A stretch of 64,000 nt of DNA from Streptomyces yatensis. Its GTDB lineage: Bacteria > Actinomycetota > Actinomycetes > Streptomycetales > Streptomycetaceae. Positions 14,820 through 22,791 of this stretch are shown in pieces (the stretch's first letter is position 1; each line of letters starts with the position of its first letter). Under the pieces are notes generated by a model. It did no database searches. It was given only the letters and a program-made list of their open reading frames with translations, and was not told the origin of the DNA. The translations under genes were made by a program, and so were the position numbers. Location: assembly GCF_018069625.1 (NCBI RefSeq), contig NZ_CP072941.1, positions 5,394,001 to 5,458,000 of the forward strand, given 5' to 3'.

Positions 14820-15353
14820 ATGAGCTGGTGGCAGCTGGTCGCGGTGAGCCTTTCCTACGCTCTCGTGCTGGTGGTGCTGTTCGCCGCCGTGATCGGCGGC
14901 GGGCTGCTGGTCGCCAGGGACGCGCTGGTCGATGACTATCCGCCCGCGATCCGCGAGCGCTACGGCCCGCAGGGCGCGCGGGGAAAGCGGGCGGCCGGGG
15001 TCATGGGCGCGTTGAACGCGGTGATCTTCGTCGCTGTGCCGATCGTCGGCATGATCGATCTGCACGGCCGGGCCGATGGCGGGCCCGGCTTCTGGCGCGC
15101 GTTCGTCTTCGGGGCGCTGGTCTGGCTTGTGCTCACCCTCTTCGACTTGGTGATTCTGGACTGGTGGCTGTTCTGCACGGTCCAGCCCCGGTTCATGGTG
15201 CTGCCCGGGACGGAGGGCATGGCCGAGTACCGGGACTACGGCTTCCACTGGCGGGTGCTCGTTCCCCGGCCCGTGCCCTGGCCGCTGCTGACGATCTTCG
15301 GGTACGGCGCGGTCGTCGGTGCCGTCTCGGTCGTGGTCGAGGTGCTTCGGTGA
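14820..15353 (+). CDS. Integral membrane protein behind an iron box
   Basis: A 177-residue protein with four predicted membrane segments: about 8-30, 61-79, 93-120 (rich in Leu, Trp and Phe) and 155-175. A basic cytoplasmic loop with RERYGPQGARGKR lies between the first two. No transporter signature is evident. The ATG at 14820 has no ribosome site and lies 8 bases past a TATGCT element, so the mRNA may be leaderless. The iron box suggests a role in iron limitation, but I do not recognise the family. Confidence 0.8.
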   Translation: MSWWQLVAVSLSYALVLVVLFAAVIGGGLLVARDALVDDYPPAIRERYGPQGARGKRAAGVMGALNAVIFVAVPIVGMIDLHGRADGGPGFWRAFVFGALVWLVLTLFDLVILDWWLFCTVQPRFMVLPGTEGMAEYRDYGFHWRVLVPRPVPWPLLTIFGYGAVVGAVSVVVEVLR

Positions 15354-15415
15354 GTCGGTGTGGGGAGGGTGGATTTCCCTTAGCGGGGAGAACGACGTAG
15401 AGTTACGTTCACCGA

Positions 15416-15489
15416 CGCGGGGTGGAGCAGCTCGGTAGCTCGCTGGGCTCATAACCCAGAGGTCGCAGGTTCAAATCCTGTCCCCGCTA
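15416..15489 (+). tRNA. Initiator tRNA-fMet (CAT)
   Basis: A full cloverleaf: acceptor CGCGGGG/CCCCGCT, T-arm GCAGG/CCTGT, anticodon loop with CAT at 15450-15452. Three G-C pairs close the anticodon stem (CTGGG/CCCAG) and the 1-72 position is unpaired, both hallmarks of initiator tRNA. CCA is not encoded. Confidence 0.96.
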
Positions 15490-15499
15490 CTCAGGTATC

Positions 15500-15532
15500 G
15501 AGGGCCCGGCACTATTCCAGTGCCGGGCCCTC
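15500..15532 (+). terminator. Terminator of initiator tRNA
   Basis: Perfect 14-base arms GAGGGCCCGGCACT (15500-15513) and AGTGCCGGGCCCTC (15519-15532), 10 bases after the tRNA. Confidence 0.85.
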
Positions 15533-15604
15533 GGTCGTTCGGTCATCCCGTGGTTCCGGCGGCCGGAACCACAGCGTCCCGCCGCCTCCACCCCGTCGCC
15601 GCCG

Positions 15605-16243
15605 TCAGCGCCCGACCTTCCAGCTCACCGGCCGCTTGGTGGCATCGCCTGTGCTGTACGTCACCACCGACGGCCGTATGCCGTTCGGCACCAGGAACAC
15701 CTTGCACAAGGACACCTTCGCCCCCACCGCGAAGTCGTCCGGGTCCTTGCCCGGGCATGCCGCCACCTCGGTGTCGCCGGTGATGAGCGGCTGGTCGTCC
15801 ACACCGTTGGCGTCCTCGAGCCCGGTGGGGGTGTTGAGGAAGGGGTAGTGGAGGGAGTTCGCGCCGACGTTCTCGAAGGTCATGGTGACGTAGTACGGCT
15901 GGGTCGTCCGTACGTCGGACGGTTCCGTGCCCGCCTTCTTCAGCTCCGCATGGGTGCCCTTGCGCGCGCTCACCGCCGTGACCCGCAGGGCGCCCCGCAT
16001 ATGGTCCGAGCCGCGCTTGTAGGTGATCGACGTGGGCTCGCCGAGCCGGAGCGTCTTGCCGCCATCGCCGTCGCCGTCGCCGTCGGTCGCCAGGTCGGCG
16101 CGGGTCGCGGACTGCCGTCCGCCGGAGCCGGATGCGGCGGTGTCGTCCTCGCAGCCGGCGGTGGCGAGGCCGAGGAGGGTGACACCGAGGGCGCAGACGA
16201 GAGCGGTCCGGAATCGGGTGGTGCGAGGTGGGCGGTTGGGCAT
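15605..16243 (-). CDS. Lipoprotein with DUF4352-like domain
   Basis: A 212-residue protein from ATG 16243, behind GGGGGACC. A signal peptide with lipobox ATAGC (Cys at about 31) is followed by an Asp/Gly-rich linker and a beta-rich domain: YYVTMTFENVGANSLHYPF is typical of the immunoglobulin-like DUF4352/telomeric-repeat-factor-like lipoproteins of Gram-positives. Two Cys (AACPGKD and SLCKVF) may pair. Role unknown, probably surface exposed. Confidence 0.78.
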   Translation of the reverse strand: MPNRPPRTTRFRTALVCALGVTLLGLATAGCEDDTAASGSGGRQSATRADLATDGDGDGDGGKTLRLGEPTSITYKRGSDHMRGALRVTAVSARKGTHAELKKAGTEPSDVRTTQPYYVTMTFENVGANSLHYPFLNTPTGLEDANGVDDQPLITGDTEVAACPGKDPDDFAVGAKVSLCKVFLVPNGIRPSVVTYSTGDATKRPVSWKVGR

Positions 16244-16514
16244 GGATGGTCCCCCGTGGCTGGTCATGGTCGGTGACGACGTCGGGCGGGCGGCGTCGGC
16301 CTCAGGTGGTGGCCTCATGGTGGCCTCAGGCCGGTCCCAGATGGATACGCCGGTGCCGGAGCGTCAGTTCACCGTGTCGGTTCCCCTTGTGGTGATCTTG
16401 TCATCGCAGATCATCATGGGCGTGACAAAACCACTGGTTGGGGCTGTGATCAACTCGCAGCGCCCCTGAGACGAGGCTGTAGCGCGGACGCCCGGGGCAA
16501 CTACCGTGACCCGC

Positions 16515-17381
16515 ATGGACGATCTCGCCGTGGTGTCGGTGCAGCGGTTCTGGCAGGAACTCGGGCTGCCCGGACTCATCGATGTGCACACCCACTTCAT
16601 GCCGCAGCGTGTACTGGACAAGGTCTGGGCCTACTTCGACGCCGTCGAACCCCGCTGGCACATCACCTACCGCGAGGAGGAGGACAAACGCCTCGCGGTG
16701 CTGAGGGCGTTCGGGGTGCGGGCCTTCACCTCGATGCTCTATCCCCACAAACCGGACATGGCGCGCTGGCTGAACGACTGGTCGGCCGGGTTCGCCGCCC
16801 GTACGCCCGACTGTCTGCACACCGCGACCTTCTTCCCCGAGCCCGGTGTGGAGGGGTACGTACGCGCGGCGCTCGAGGGCGGGGCGCGGGTGTTCAAAGC
16901 CCATGTGCAGGTGGGGGCGTACGACCCGGGCGACGCGCTGCTCGACCCGGTGTGGGGCACGCTCGCCGAGAGCGGGACGCCCATCGTCATCCACTGCGGA
17001 TCGGGGCCCGATCCGGGCAAGTACACCGGACCGGAGCCGGTGGGGCGGGTGCTGGCCCGTCATCCTCGGCTGCGCCTGATCATCGCGCATATGGGTCTGC
17101 CGGAGTACGCGGACTTCCTGGCGCTGGCGGAGCGGTACGAGGGGGTGCATCTGGACACGACGATGGCCTTCACCGACTTCACCGAGAGCCGGTGGCCTTT
17201 TCCGCGGGCGGAGTGGGGAAGGCTGGCCGCGCTGGGGGACCGGGTGCTGTTCGGGAGTGACTTCCCCAACATCCCGTACGGGTACCCGCATGCGCTGGAC
17301 GTGCTGACGCGGATCGGCCAGGACGAGGAGTGGCTGCGGGCGGTGTGCTACGGGAACGCGGCGCGGCTGTTCGGGATATGA
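16515..17381 (+). CDS. Amidohydrolase family protein (ACMSD-like)
   Basis: A 288-residue TIM-barrel metal hydrolase of the Amidohydro_2 group. Metal ligands are visible in order: DVHTHF (HxH, about residues 22-27), His in IVIHCGSG, His in IIAHMG, and Asp in LFGSDFPN. The lysine in FKAHVQVG lies where a metal-bridging Lys may occur. The family includes aminocarboxymuconate-semialdehyde decarboxylase and other decarboxylases and lactonases; the substrate is not readable. ATG 16515 is favoured over GTG 16506. Confidence 0.87.
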   Translation: MDDLAVVSVQRFWQELGLPGLIDVHTHFMPQRVLDKVWAYFDAVEPRWHITYREEEDKRLAVLRAFGVRAFTSMLYPHKPDMARWLNDWSAGFAARTPDCLHTATFFPEPGVEGYVRAALEGGARVFKAHVQVGAYDPGDALLDPVWGTLAESGTPIVIHCGSGPDPGKYTGPEPVGRVLARHPRLRLIIAHMGLPEYADFLALAERYEGVHLDTTMAFTDFTESRWPFPRAEWGRLAALGDRVLFGSDFPNIPYGYPHALDVLTRIGQDEEWLRAVCYGNAARLFGI

Positions 17382-17391
17382 GGCGCGGGTA

Positions 17392-17476
17392 TTCGGGGTG
17401 TGACGTCGGGCCTGTTCGGGGTGTGACGTCGGGCCTGTTCGGGGTGTGACGTCGCGCCTGTTCGGGGTGTGACGCG
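17392..17476. repeat. 23-bp tandem repeat, 3.7 copies
   Basis: Units start at 17392, 17415, 17438 and 17461 and read TTCGGGGTGTGACGTC plus seven bases. They lie directly after the amidohydrolase stop, and the first unit resembles the gene's own last codons (CTGTTCGGGATATGA), as if the repeat grew from the gene end. Nearly perfect copies imply recent expansion. Confidence 0.85.
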
Positions 17477-17478
17477 GG

Positions 17479-17507
17479 CCGCCCGGCGCCAGCTCGGCGC
17501 CGGGCGG
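17479..17507. terminator. Bidirectional terminator
   Basis: Perfect 12-base arms CCGCCCGGCGCC (17479-17490) and GGCGCCGGGCGG (17496-17507), located between the convergent amidohydrolase and F420-oxidoreductase genes. Confidence 0.8.
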
Positions 17508-17553
17508 GGGAGTGAAGGGCTGAGAGGGCTGAGAGGGCTGAGGGGTTAGGAGG

Positions 17554-18432
17554 TCAGCCCTTGTCCAGCGGGAGTGCCTCGGCCAGCGTGCGCCACTCCG
17601 CGCGCGGGACGTCGGCCAACGGGCTGTCCGTCACCGCCTGGATCGCGACGTGGTCCGCGCCCGCGGCCAGGAACTCGTCGACGCGCGCCCGGATCACCTC
17701 CGCGTCGCCGAGGGCGAACATGGCGGAGATGAGACGGTCGCTGCCGCCGTCCGCGAAGTCCGCGTCCTCGAAGCCCAGCCGCAGGAAGTTGTTGGTGTAG
17801 TTGGGCAGCGCCAGATAGCGGGCGAGGTAGCCGCGGGCCGTGGCGCGGGCGCGCTCCAGGTCCGTGTCGAGGACGACCTTCAGCTCCGGCGCGAGCACGG
17901 AATCCTTGCCCAGGATGTCGCGGGCCTCGGCGGTGTGCTCAGGAGTGACGAGATAGGGGTGCGCGCCGGCCGCGCGGTCGCGGGACAGCTTCAGCATCTT
18001 GGGGCCCAGGGCGGCCAGGACCCGCTGGGAGGCGGGGACCGGGGTCGGCGCGGAGTCCAGCGCGGTCAGGTACTCCTTCATCGCCGTGTACGGACGCCGA
18101 TAGCGCTCACCGGCGAGCGCGCTGTGACTCACGCCGAGGCCGAGGAGGAAGCGGCCGTCGTGGGCCGCGTTGAGCGCGGCGTGCCGCTCGGCCACGTGGG
18201 CCGCCTCGTGGTCCCAGATGCTCAGGATTCCGGTGGCGATGGTGATCCGGGAGGTGGCCTCCAGCAGGACACCGGCCTGATCCGGGCTGGGGCTGCCACC
18301 GAGCCAGATGGCGCCGTACCCCAGCTCGTCCAGTTCGGCCGCCACCTCGCTGACCTGCTCTGATGGTAGGGAATCCGTCTTCAGGGCCGCGGTCCAGACG
18401 CCGATCTTGCCAAGTGCGGGACGAGAACTCAT
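17554..18432 (-). CDS. LLM-class F420-dependent oxidoreductase
   Basis: A 292-residue luciferase-like monooxygenase-fold protein. Recognisable are ELDELGYGAIWLGGSPSPD, RITIATGILSIWDHEA, and GRFLLGLGVSHS in the cofactor-binding region, all typical of actinobacterial TIGR03620-like F420 oxidoreductases. These transfer hydride between F420 and an unknown substrate. It is monocistronic, starting at ATG 18432; the upstream space to the next gene is filled with short repeats. Confidence 0.88.
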   Translation of the reverse strand: MSSRPALGKIGVWTAALKTDSLPSEQVSEVAAELDELGYGAIWLGGSPSPDQAGVLLEATSRITIATGILSIWDHEAAHVAERHAALNAAHDGRFLLGLGVSHSALAGERYRRPYTAMKEYLTALDSAPTPVPASQRVLAALGPKMLKLSRDRAAGAHPYLVTPEHTAEARDILGKDSVLAPELKVVLDTDLERARATARGYLARYLALPNYTNNFLRLGFEDADFADGGSDRLISAMFALGDAEVIRARVDEFLAAGADHVAIQAVTDSPLADVPRAEWRTLAEALPLDKG

Positions 18433-18482
18433 ACAGGGGGAAGCCGGAGAGTCCTTCCGCTTATTCCGCGTCCTTGAGGTTG

Positions 18483-18556
18483 TTCCGGGCCCCTCAGGTC
18501 GTCGCGCGTCCCTCCGGTTGTTCCGGGCCCCTCAGGTTGTTCCGGGCCCCTCAGGT
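18483..18556. repeat. 17-bp direct repeats in intergenic space
   Basis: TTCCGGGCCCCTCAGGT occurs at 18483-18499, 18521-18537 and 18540-18556, with related GTTCCGGGTTCC sequences further on. The region spans the divergent promoters of the oxidoreductase and the response regulator, so it may carry binding sites as well as being a decayed repeat. Confidence 0.75.
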
Positions 18557-18698
18557 CGTCCTGCGTTCCGCGCGGGTGTTCCGGGTTCCCCGTCGCTGTT
18601 CCGTGTCTCCGGCGTTGTTCCGCGGCCCCACAGGATTCTCAGGTAATTCACAGGCAGCCGAAAGCGACCTCTCAGGACCCGCCCGGAGGGTAGGGCCC

Positions 18699-19436
18699 AT
18701 GATGCCGACCTCGCCCCACGGGCGTACCGAGCTGCTGCGCCCCGACGGGAGCCCCGTCCGGGTGCTGGTCGTGGACGACGAGTCGGCGCTCGCCGACCTG
18801 CTGTCGATGGCACTGCGCTACGAGGGCTGGGAGGTGCGCACCGCGGGCGACGGCGCGGAGGCGATCCGGATCACCCGTGAGCTGCGCCCGGACGCGGTGG
18901 TCCTGGACGTCATGCTGCCCGATATGGACGGGCTCACGGTGCTGGGGCGGCTGCGCCGCGAACTGCCCGATGTCCCGGTGTTGTTCCTGACCGCGCGGGA
19001 CGCGGTGGAGGACCGGATCGCGGGGCTGACGGCGGGCGGCGACGACTACGTCACCAAGCCGTTCAGCCTGGAGGAGGTCGTCGCCCGGCTGCGGGGCCTG
19101 CTGCGCAGGTCGGGGGCGGCGGCCGCGCGCAGCGAGTCGGTGCTGGCCGTCGGCGATCTGATCCTGGACGAGGACAGCCATGAGGTGTCGCGCGGCGGCC
19201 GGGAGATCCATCTCACCGCGACCGAGTTCGAGCTGCTGCGCTATCTCATGCGCAATCCGCGCCGGGTGCTCAGCAAGGCGCAGATCCTCGATCGGGTCTG
19301 GAGCTATGACTTCGGCGGCCAGGCCAACGTCGTCGAGCTCTACATCTCGTATCTGCGGCGCAAGATCGACGCGGGGCGCAGCCCGATGATCCATACCCGG
19401 CGTGGCGCCGGGTATCTGATCAAGCCCGGGGAGTAG
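18699..19436 (+). CDS. Response regulator, OmpR/PhoB family
   Basis: A 245-residue regulator. The receiver domain (about 20-135) has the acidic pair Asp26-Asp27, phosphoacceptor Asp70 in VVLDVMLPDMDG, and Lys in YVTKPFS. A winged-helix DNA-binding domain follows (about 150-243) with TATEFELLRYLMRNP, SKAQILDRVW and RGAGYLIKP. ATG 18699 (or 18702) follows GGAGGG. It is 5 bases from the kinase gene, its cognate partner. The kinase and two glycosyltransferase genes follow in the same direction, so it likely controls envelope glycan synthesis. Confidence 0.95.
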   Translation: MMPTSPHGRTELLRPDGSPVRVLVVDDESALADLLSMALRYEGWEVRTAGDGAEAIRITRELRPDAVVLDVMLPDMDGLTVLGRLRRELPDVPVLFLTARDAVEDRIAGLTAGGDDYVTKPFSLEEVVARLRGLLRRSGAAAARSESVLAVGDLILDEDSHEVSRGGREIHLTATEFELLRYLMRNPRRVLSKAQILDRVWSYDFGGQANVVELYISYLRRKIDAGRSPMIHTRRGAGYLIKPGE

Positions 19437-19441
19437 ACACC

Positions 19442-21466
19442 GTGGCGCACCCCCCGATCCGGCCGTCCGGGGTCCCTGAGGCGCCTGGTGTCCGCGAAAC
19501 GTCCGCGGTCCCCGGGCCGACCCCCGCTCCCGGACCTCCCCCCGCGCCCGGACCTCCTCCCGCCCCCGGGCCGGCCCCCGACCCCGACCTGCCCCGGAGC
19601 CCGGGAGCGGCGCAGGGCCGTGCGCACGCTCGGCGCGCTCAGCGGGGCGGGCGCCGTCCCTGGTCCCTGCGCACCCGCCTGGTCGTCTCGGCCGTCGCAC
19701 TGATCGCGGTGGTCTGCGCGGTGATCGGCACGGTCACGACCCTGGCCCTGCAGTCCTACCTCCAGGGCCAGGTGGACGACGATCTGCGCGCATCGGTCGG
19801 GCGGTTCCTGAACAAGCCGGGCCCGGCGGGCGAACTCCCCCGCGACGACGTGCTCTTCGTCGCCTCGCCCGGTCAGCCCATCGGCACGGTCGGGGCGCGC
19901 TTCGGCCAGGACGGCGAGATCTCCACGTCCGGCAAGAGCAATGACTCGCCCATGACGAACGACGTCGACGTCGACAGCCGGGTGGACTCCCTGACCGGCG
20001 GTCAGCGGAAGGCGCTCGCCGCCGTCCCCCTGGACGGACAGGTGCACACCATCGATCTGCCCGGCCTCGGCGGCTATCGGGCCGTGGCCCAGTGGGACCA
20101 CCGGGAAGGCGGCATCATCCTCGCCTTCCCGCTCGACCAGACCCAGGAGACGGTCAACACCCTCATCCTCGTCGAGTTCTGTGTGGCCGCGGCCGGGCTG
20201 GTGGCGGCCGGGATCGCCGGGGCCGCGATGGTCGGCATCTCGCTGCGCCCGCTGCGCCGGGTGGCCGCGACCGCGACCCGGGTCTCCGAACTCCCCCTGC
20301 ACAGCGGCGAGGTGGCGCTGCGCGAGCGCGTCCCGGCCTCGGAGGCCGATCCGCGCACCGAGGTCGGCCAGGTGGGCGCGGCGCTCAACCGCATGCTCGG
20401 CCATGTGGAGTCGGCGCTCGCGGCCCGCCAGGAGAGCGAGACGCGGGTGCGGCAGTTCGTCGCCGACGCCAGCCATGAGCTCCGTACGCCGCTCGCCTCG
20501 ATCCGCGGCTACGCCGAGCTGACCCGGCGCGGCCGGGAGGAGATCGGGCCCGACACCCGGCACGCCCTCGGCCGCGTCGAGTCCGAGGCCGGGCGGATGA
20601 CCGGGCTGGTCGAGGATCTGCTGCTGCTGGCCCGGCTCGACGCGGGCCGGCCCCTGGAATGTGCGGAGGTCGACCTCTCCCCGCTGGTCGTCGACGCCGT
20701 CAGCGACGCGCGGGCGGTCGGCTCGGACCACGAGTGGCGGCTCGAGCTGCCCGATGAACCCGCGGTCGTCCACGGTGACGACGCCCGGCTGCACCAGGTG
20801 CTGGTCAACCTGCTCGCCAACGCGCGTACGCACACCCCGGCCGGCACCACGGTCACGGCGCGGGTGCTGTGGGGCGGGCCGCAGGCGGCGCCGTACCCCT
20901 CGCCGTACCTGGCGCCGCACGGCCTGTCCTACGGGACGCCGTACGGCATGTCCGCAGGCATGTCCCCCGGGACCGGTGGGCCCCGTGGGCACCGTAAGGG
21001 CGGCGGCTCGCCCTACGCCCCGTCCCACGGGTCGCCCTACGCCCCGCCCCACGGCTCGCCGTACGCGGCCGCCCGCGCCGCCGCCGGGGCCTTCGGCCCG
21101 CCCCAGCAGCCGCCCTCGTACGTCTCGCTGGAGATCGAGGACGACGGTCCGGGCATCCCGCCCGAGCTGCTGCCGCATGTCTTCGAACGGTTCGCCCGCG
21201 GCGACGCCTCGCGCTCCCGCGGCGCGGGCAGTACGGGGCTCGGCCTGGCCATCGTGCACGCGGTCGTGGCCGCGCACGACGGGCGGGTGACGGTGGACAG
21301 CGTTCCCGGGCGCACCGTGTTCGGCGTCCACCTGCCGGTCCACCCGCCCGTCCACCCGCCCGTCCACCGGGGCGTTCAGCAAGCCGGTCACCAAGGCGTT
21401 CAGCAAGGCGTTCAGCAGGCCGTAACGGACTCACAGGCAGGCCACAGGCTGACCACACAGCCGTGA
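19442..21466 (+). CDS. Sensor histidine kinase with Pro/Tyr/Gly insert in the ATPase domain
   Basis: A 674-residue membrane kinase from a GTG start. A Pro-rich N-terminus (1-60) leads to two membrane segments (about 79-103 and 240-267) flanking an extracellular sensor domain, then HAMP and a HisKA domain with His345 in SHELRTP. The ATPase N-box lies at 456-468; G1 DDGPG is at 567-571 and G2 GSTGLGL at 596-602. Between N-box and G1 is an 80-residue low-complexity insert (about 479-559) of GSPYAP-type repeats, and the tail has HPPV and QQGV repeats. Such an insert in the ATP-lid side is unusual. It overlaps the next gene by GTGA. Confidence 0.93.
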   Translation: MAHPPIRPSGVPEAPGVRETSAVPGPTPAPGPPPAPGPPPAPGPAPDPDLPRSPGAAQGRAHARRAQRGGRRPWSLRTRLVVSAVALIAVVCAVIGTVTTLALQSYLQGQVDDDLRASVGRFLNKPGPAGELPRDDVLFVASPGQPIGTVGARFGQDGEISTSGKSNDSPMTNDVDVDSRVDSLTGGQRKALAAVPLDGQVHTIDLPGLGGYRAVAQWDHREGGIILAFPLDQTQETVNTLILVEFCVAAAGLVAAGIAGAAMVGISLRPLRRVAATATRVSELPLHSGEVALRERVPASEADPRTEVGQVGAALNRMLGHVESALAARQESETRVRQFVADASHELRTPLASIRGYAELTRRGREEIGPDTRHALGRVESEAGRMTGLVEDLLLLARLDAGRPLECAEVDLSPLVVDAVSDARAVGSDHEWRLELPDEPAVVHGDDARLHQVLVNLLANARTHTPAGTTVTARVLWGGPQAAPYPSPYLAPHGLSYGTPYGMSAGMSPGTGGPRGHRKGGGSPYAPSHGSPYAPPHGSPYAAARAAAGAFGPPQQPPSYVSLEIEDDGPGIPPELLPHVFERFARGDASRSRGAGSTGLGLAIVHAVVAAHDGRVTVDSVPGRTVFGVHLPVHPPVHPPVHRGVQQAGHQGVQQGVQQAVTDSQAGHRLTTQP

Positions 21467-22791
21467 CAGCGCGGCTCGCGACTGTCGACCTCATGCGAAC
21501 CGACACCCCTCTCGGGGCTCCGCCCGAGACACCCCTGCAGACCTTGCCCGTGCGCGGGCCGGTGATGGCCGATCTCGGCCGTCCGGTGCTGGACGTCGTC
21601 ATCCCCGTCTACAACGAGGAAGCGGACCTCGAGCGGTGTGTGCGACGGCTCCACGACCATCTGGCCCGCACCTTCCCGTACGGCTTCCGGATCACCATCG
21701 CCGACAACGCCAGCACGGACCGCACACCCGAACTCGCGGCCTGCTTGGACGAGTCCATCGAGGAGGTGACGGCGGTCCGGCTGGAGCAGAAGGGGCGCGG
21801 GCGGGCGCTGCGCACCGTGTGGTCGCTGTCCGAGGCGCCCGTGCTCGCCTATATGGACGTCGATCTGTCCACGGATCTCAAGGCGCTGCTGCCGCTGGTC
21901 GCCCCGCTGATCTCCGGCCACTCCGACCTGGCCATCGGATCGCGGCTGGCGCGCAGCTCACGCGTGGTGCGCGGGCCCAAGCGGGAGTTCATCTCGCGGG
22001 CGTACAACCTGATCCTGCGCGGCAGCCTGGCCGCCCGCTTCTCCGACGCCCAGTGCGGTTTCAAAGCGATCCGTAAGGACGTCGCGGAGCGGCTGCTGCC
22101 GTTGGTCGAGGACACCGGATGGTTCTTCGACACCGAGATGCTGGTGCTCGCCGAGCGGGCCGGGCTGCGCATCCACGAGGTGCCGGTGGACTGGGTCGAC
22201 GACCCCAACAGCACGGTCCACATCGTGCGGACGGCCACGGAGGACCTCAGGGGTGTGTGGCGGGTGGGGCGCGCGCTGGCCACCGGTGCGCTGCCGCTGG
22301 ACCGGGTGCGCCGTCCGTTCGGCGACGATCCGCGCGACCGCGAGCTGAGCGGGGTGCCGAAGGGGCTGGCCCGCCAGCTGGTCGGGTTCTGTGTGGTCGG
22401 CGCGCTGAGCACGCTGGTCTATCTGCTGCTGTACTCGCTCTTCCGGCTGGGCACCGGCCCGCAGGTGGCCAACGCGCTGGCGCTGCTGCTGTCGGCGCTC
22501 GGCAACACCGCGGCCAACCGGAGGCTCACCTTCGGGGTACGCGGCCGGGACCGCGCGATGCGCCACCAGGCCCAGGGGCTGGTCGTCTTCGGCATCGGCC
22601 TGGTGCTGACCAGCGGCTCCCTCGCCGCTCTGGACGCCGCCCCCGGCACCGCCGCGCACGGCACCGAACTGGCCGTGCTGATCGCGGCGAACCTCGCCGC
22701 GACCGTTCTGCGCTTCCTGCTCTTCCGGGCCTGGGTCTTCCCGTCGGACAGCGGCGCCACCACCGACGACTCGAGGAACGACAACCGATGA
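21463..22791 (+). CDS. Glycosyltransferase family 2 / GtrA fusion
   Basis: A 442-residue protein. Residues about 38-265 are a GT2 domain like polyprenol-phosphate sugar synthases (DVVIPVYNEEADL, DNASTDRTPEL, and the DxD-type YMDVDLS). Residues about 300-430 hold four membrane helices of GtrA type, with RQLVGFCVVGALSTLVYLLL. Such fusions make and flip polyprenyl-phosphate sugars for envelope glycosylation. The GTG start overlaps the kinase stop; an ATG 30 bases in is possible. It overlaps the next gene by ATGA, so substrate supply and use are coupled. Confidence 0.92.
   Translation: MTARLATVDLMRTDTPLGAPPETPLQTLPVRGPVMADLGRPVLDVVIPVYNEEADLERCVRRLHDHLARTFPYGFRITIADNASTDRTPELAACLDESIEEVTAVRLEQKGRGRALRTVWSLSEAPVLAYMDVDLSTDLKALLPLVAPLISGHSDLAIGSRLARSSRVVRGPKREFISRAYNLILRGSLAARFSDAQCGFKAIRKDVAERLLPLVEDTGWFFDTEMLVLAERAGLRIHEVPVDWVDDPNSTVHIVRTATEDLRGVWRVGRALATGALPLDRVRRPFGDDPRDRELSGVPKGLARQLVGFCVVGALSTLVYLLLYSLFRLGTGPQVANALALLLSALGNTAANRRLTFGVRGRDRAMRHQAQGLVVFGIGLVLTSGSLAALDAAPGTAAHGTELAVLIAANLAATVLRFLLFRAWVFPSDSGATTDDSRNDNR

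Noticed and set aside
12432..18556. CRISPR array candidates among the short tandem repeats.
   Set aside because: Units are contiguous with no unique spacers and no cas genes are present.
19340..21406. A minus-strand frame of 688 codons opposite the histidine kinase.
   Set aside because: It is a mirror of the GC-rich kinase gene, with no domain or ribosome site.
22119..22787. Upstream extension of the GT39-like gene.
   Set aside because: It overlaps the GT2/GtrA gene in another frame; the ATGA-coupled ATG at 22788 gives the normal N-terminus.
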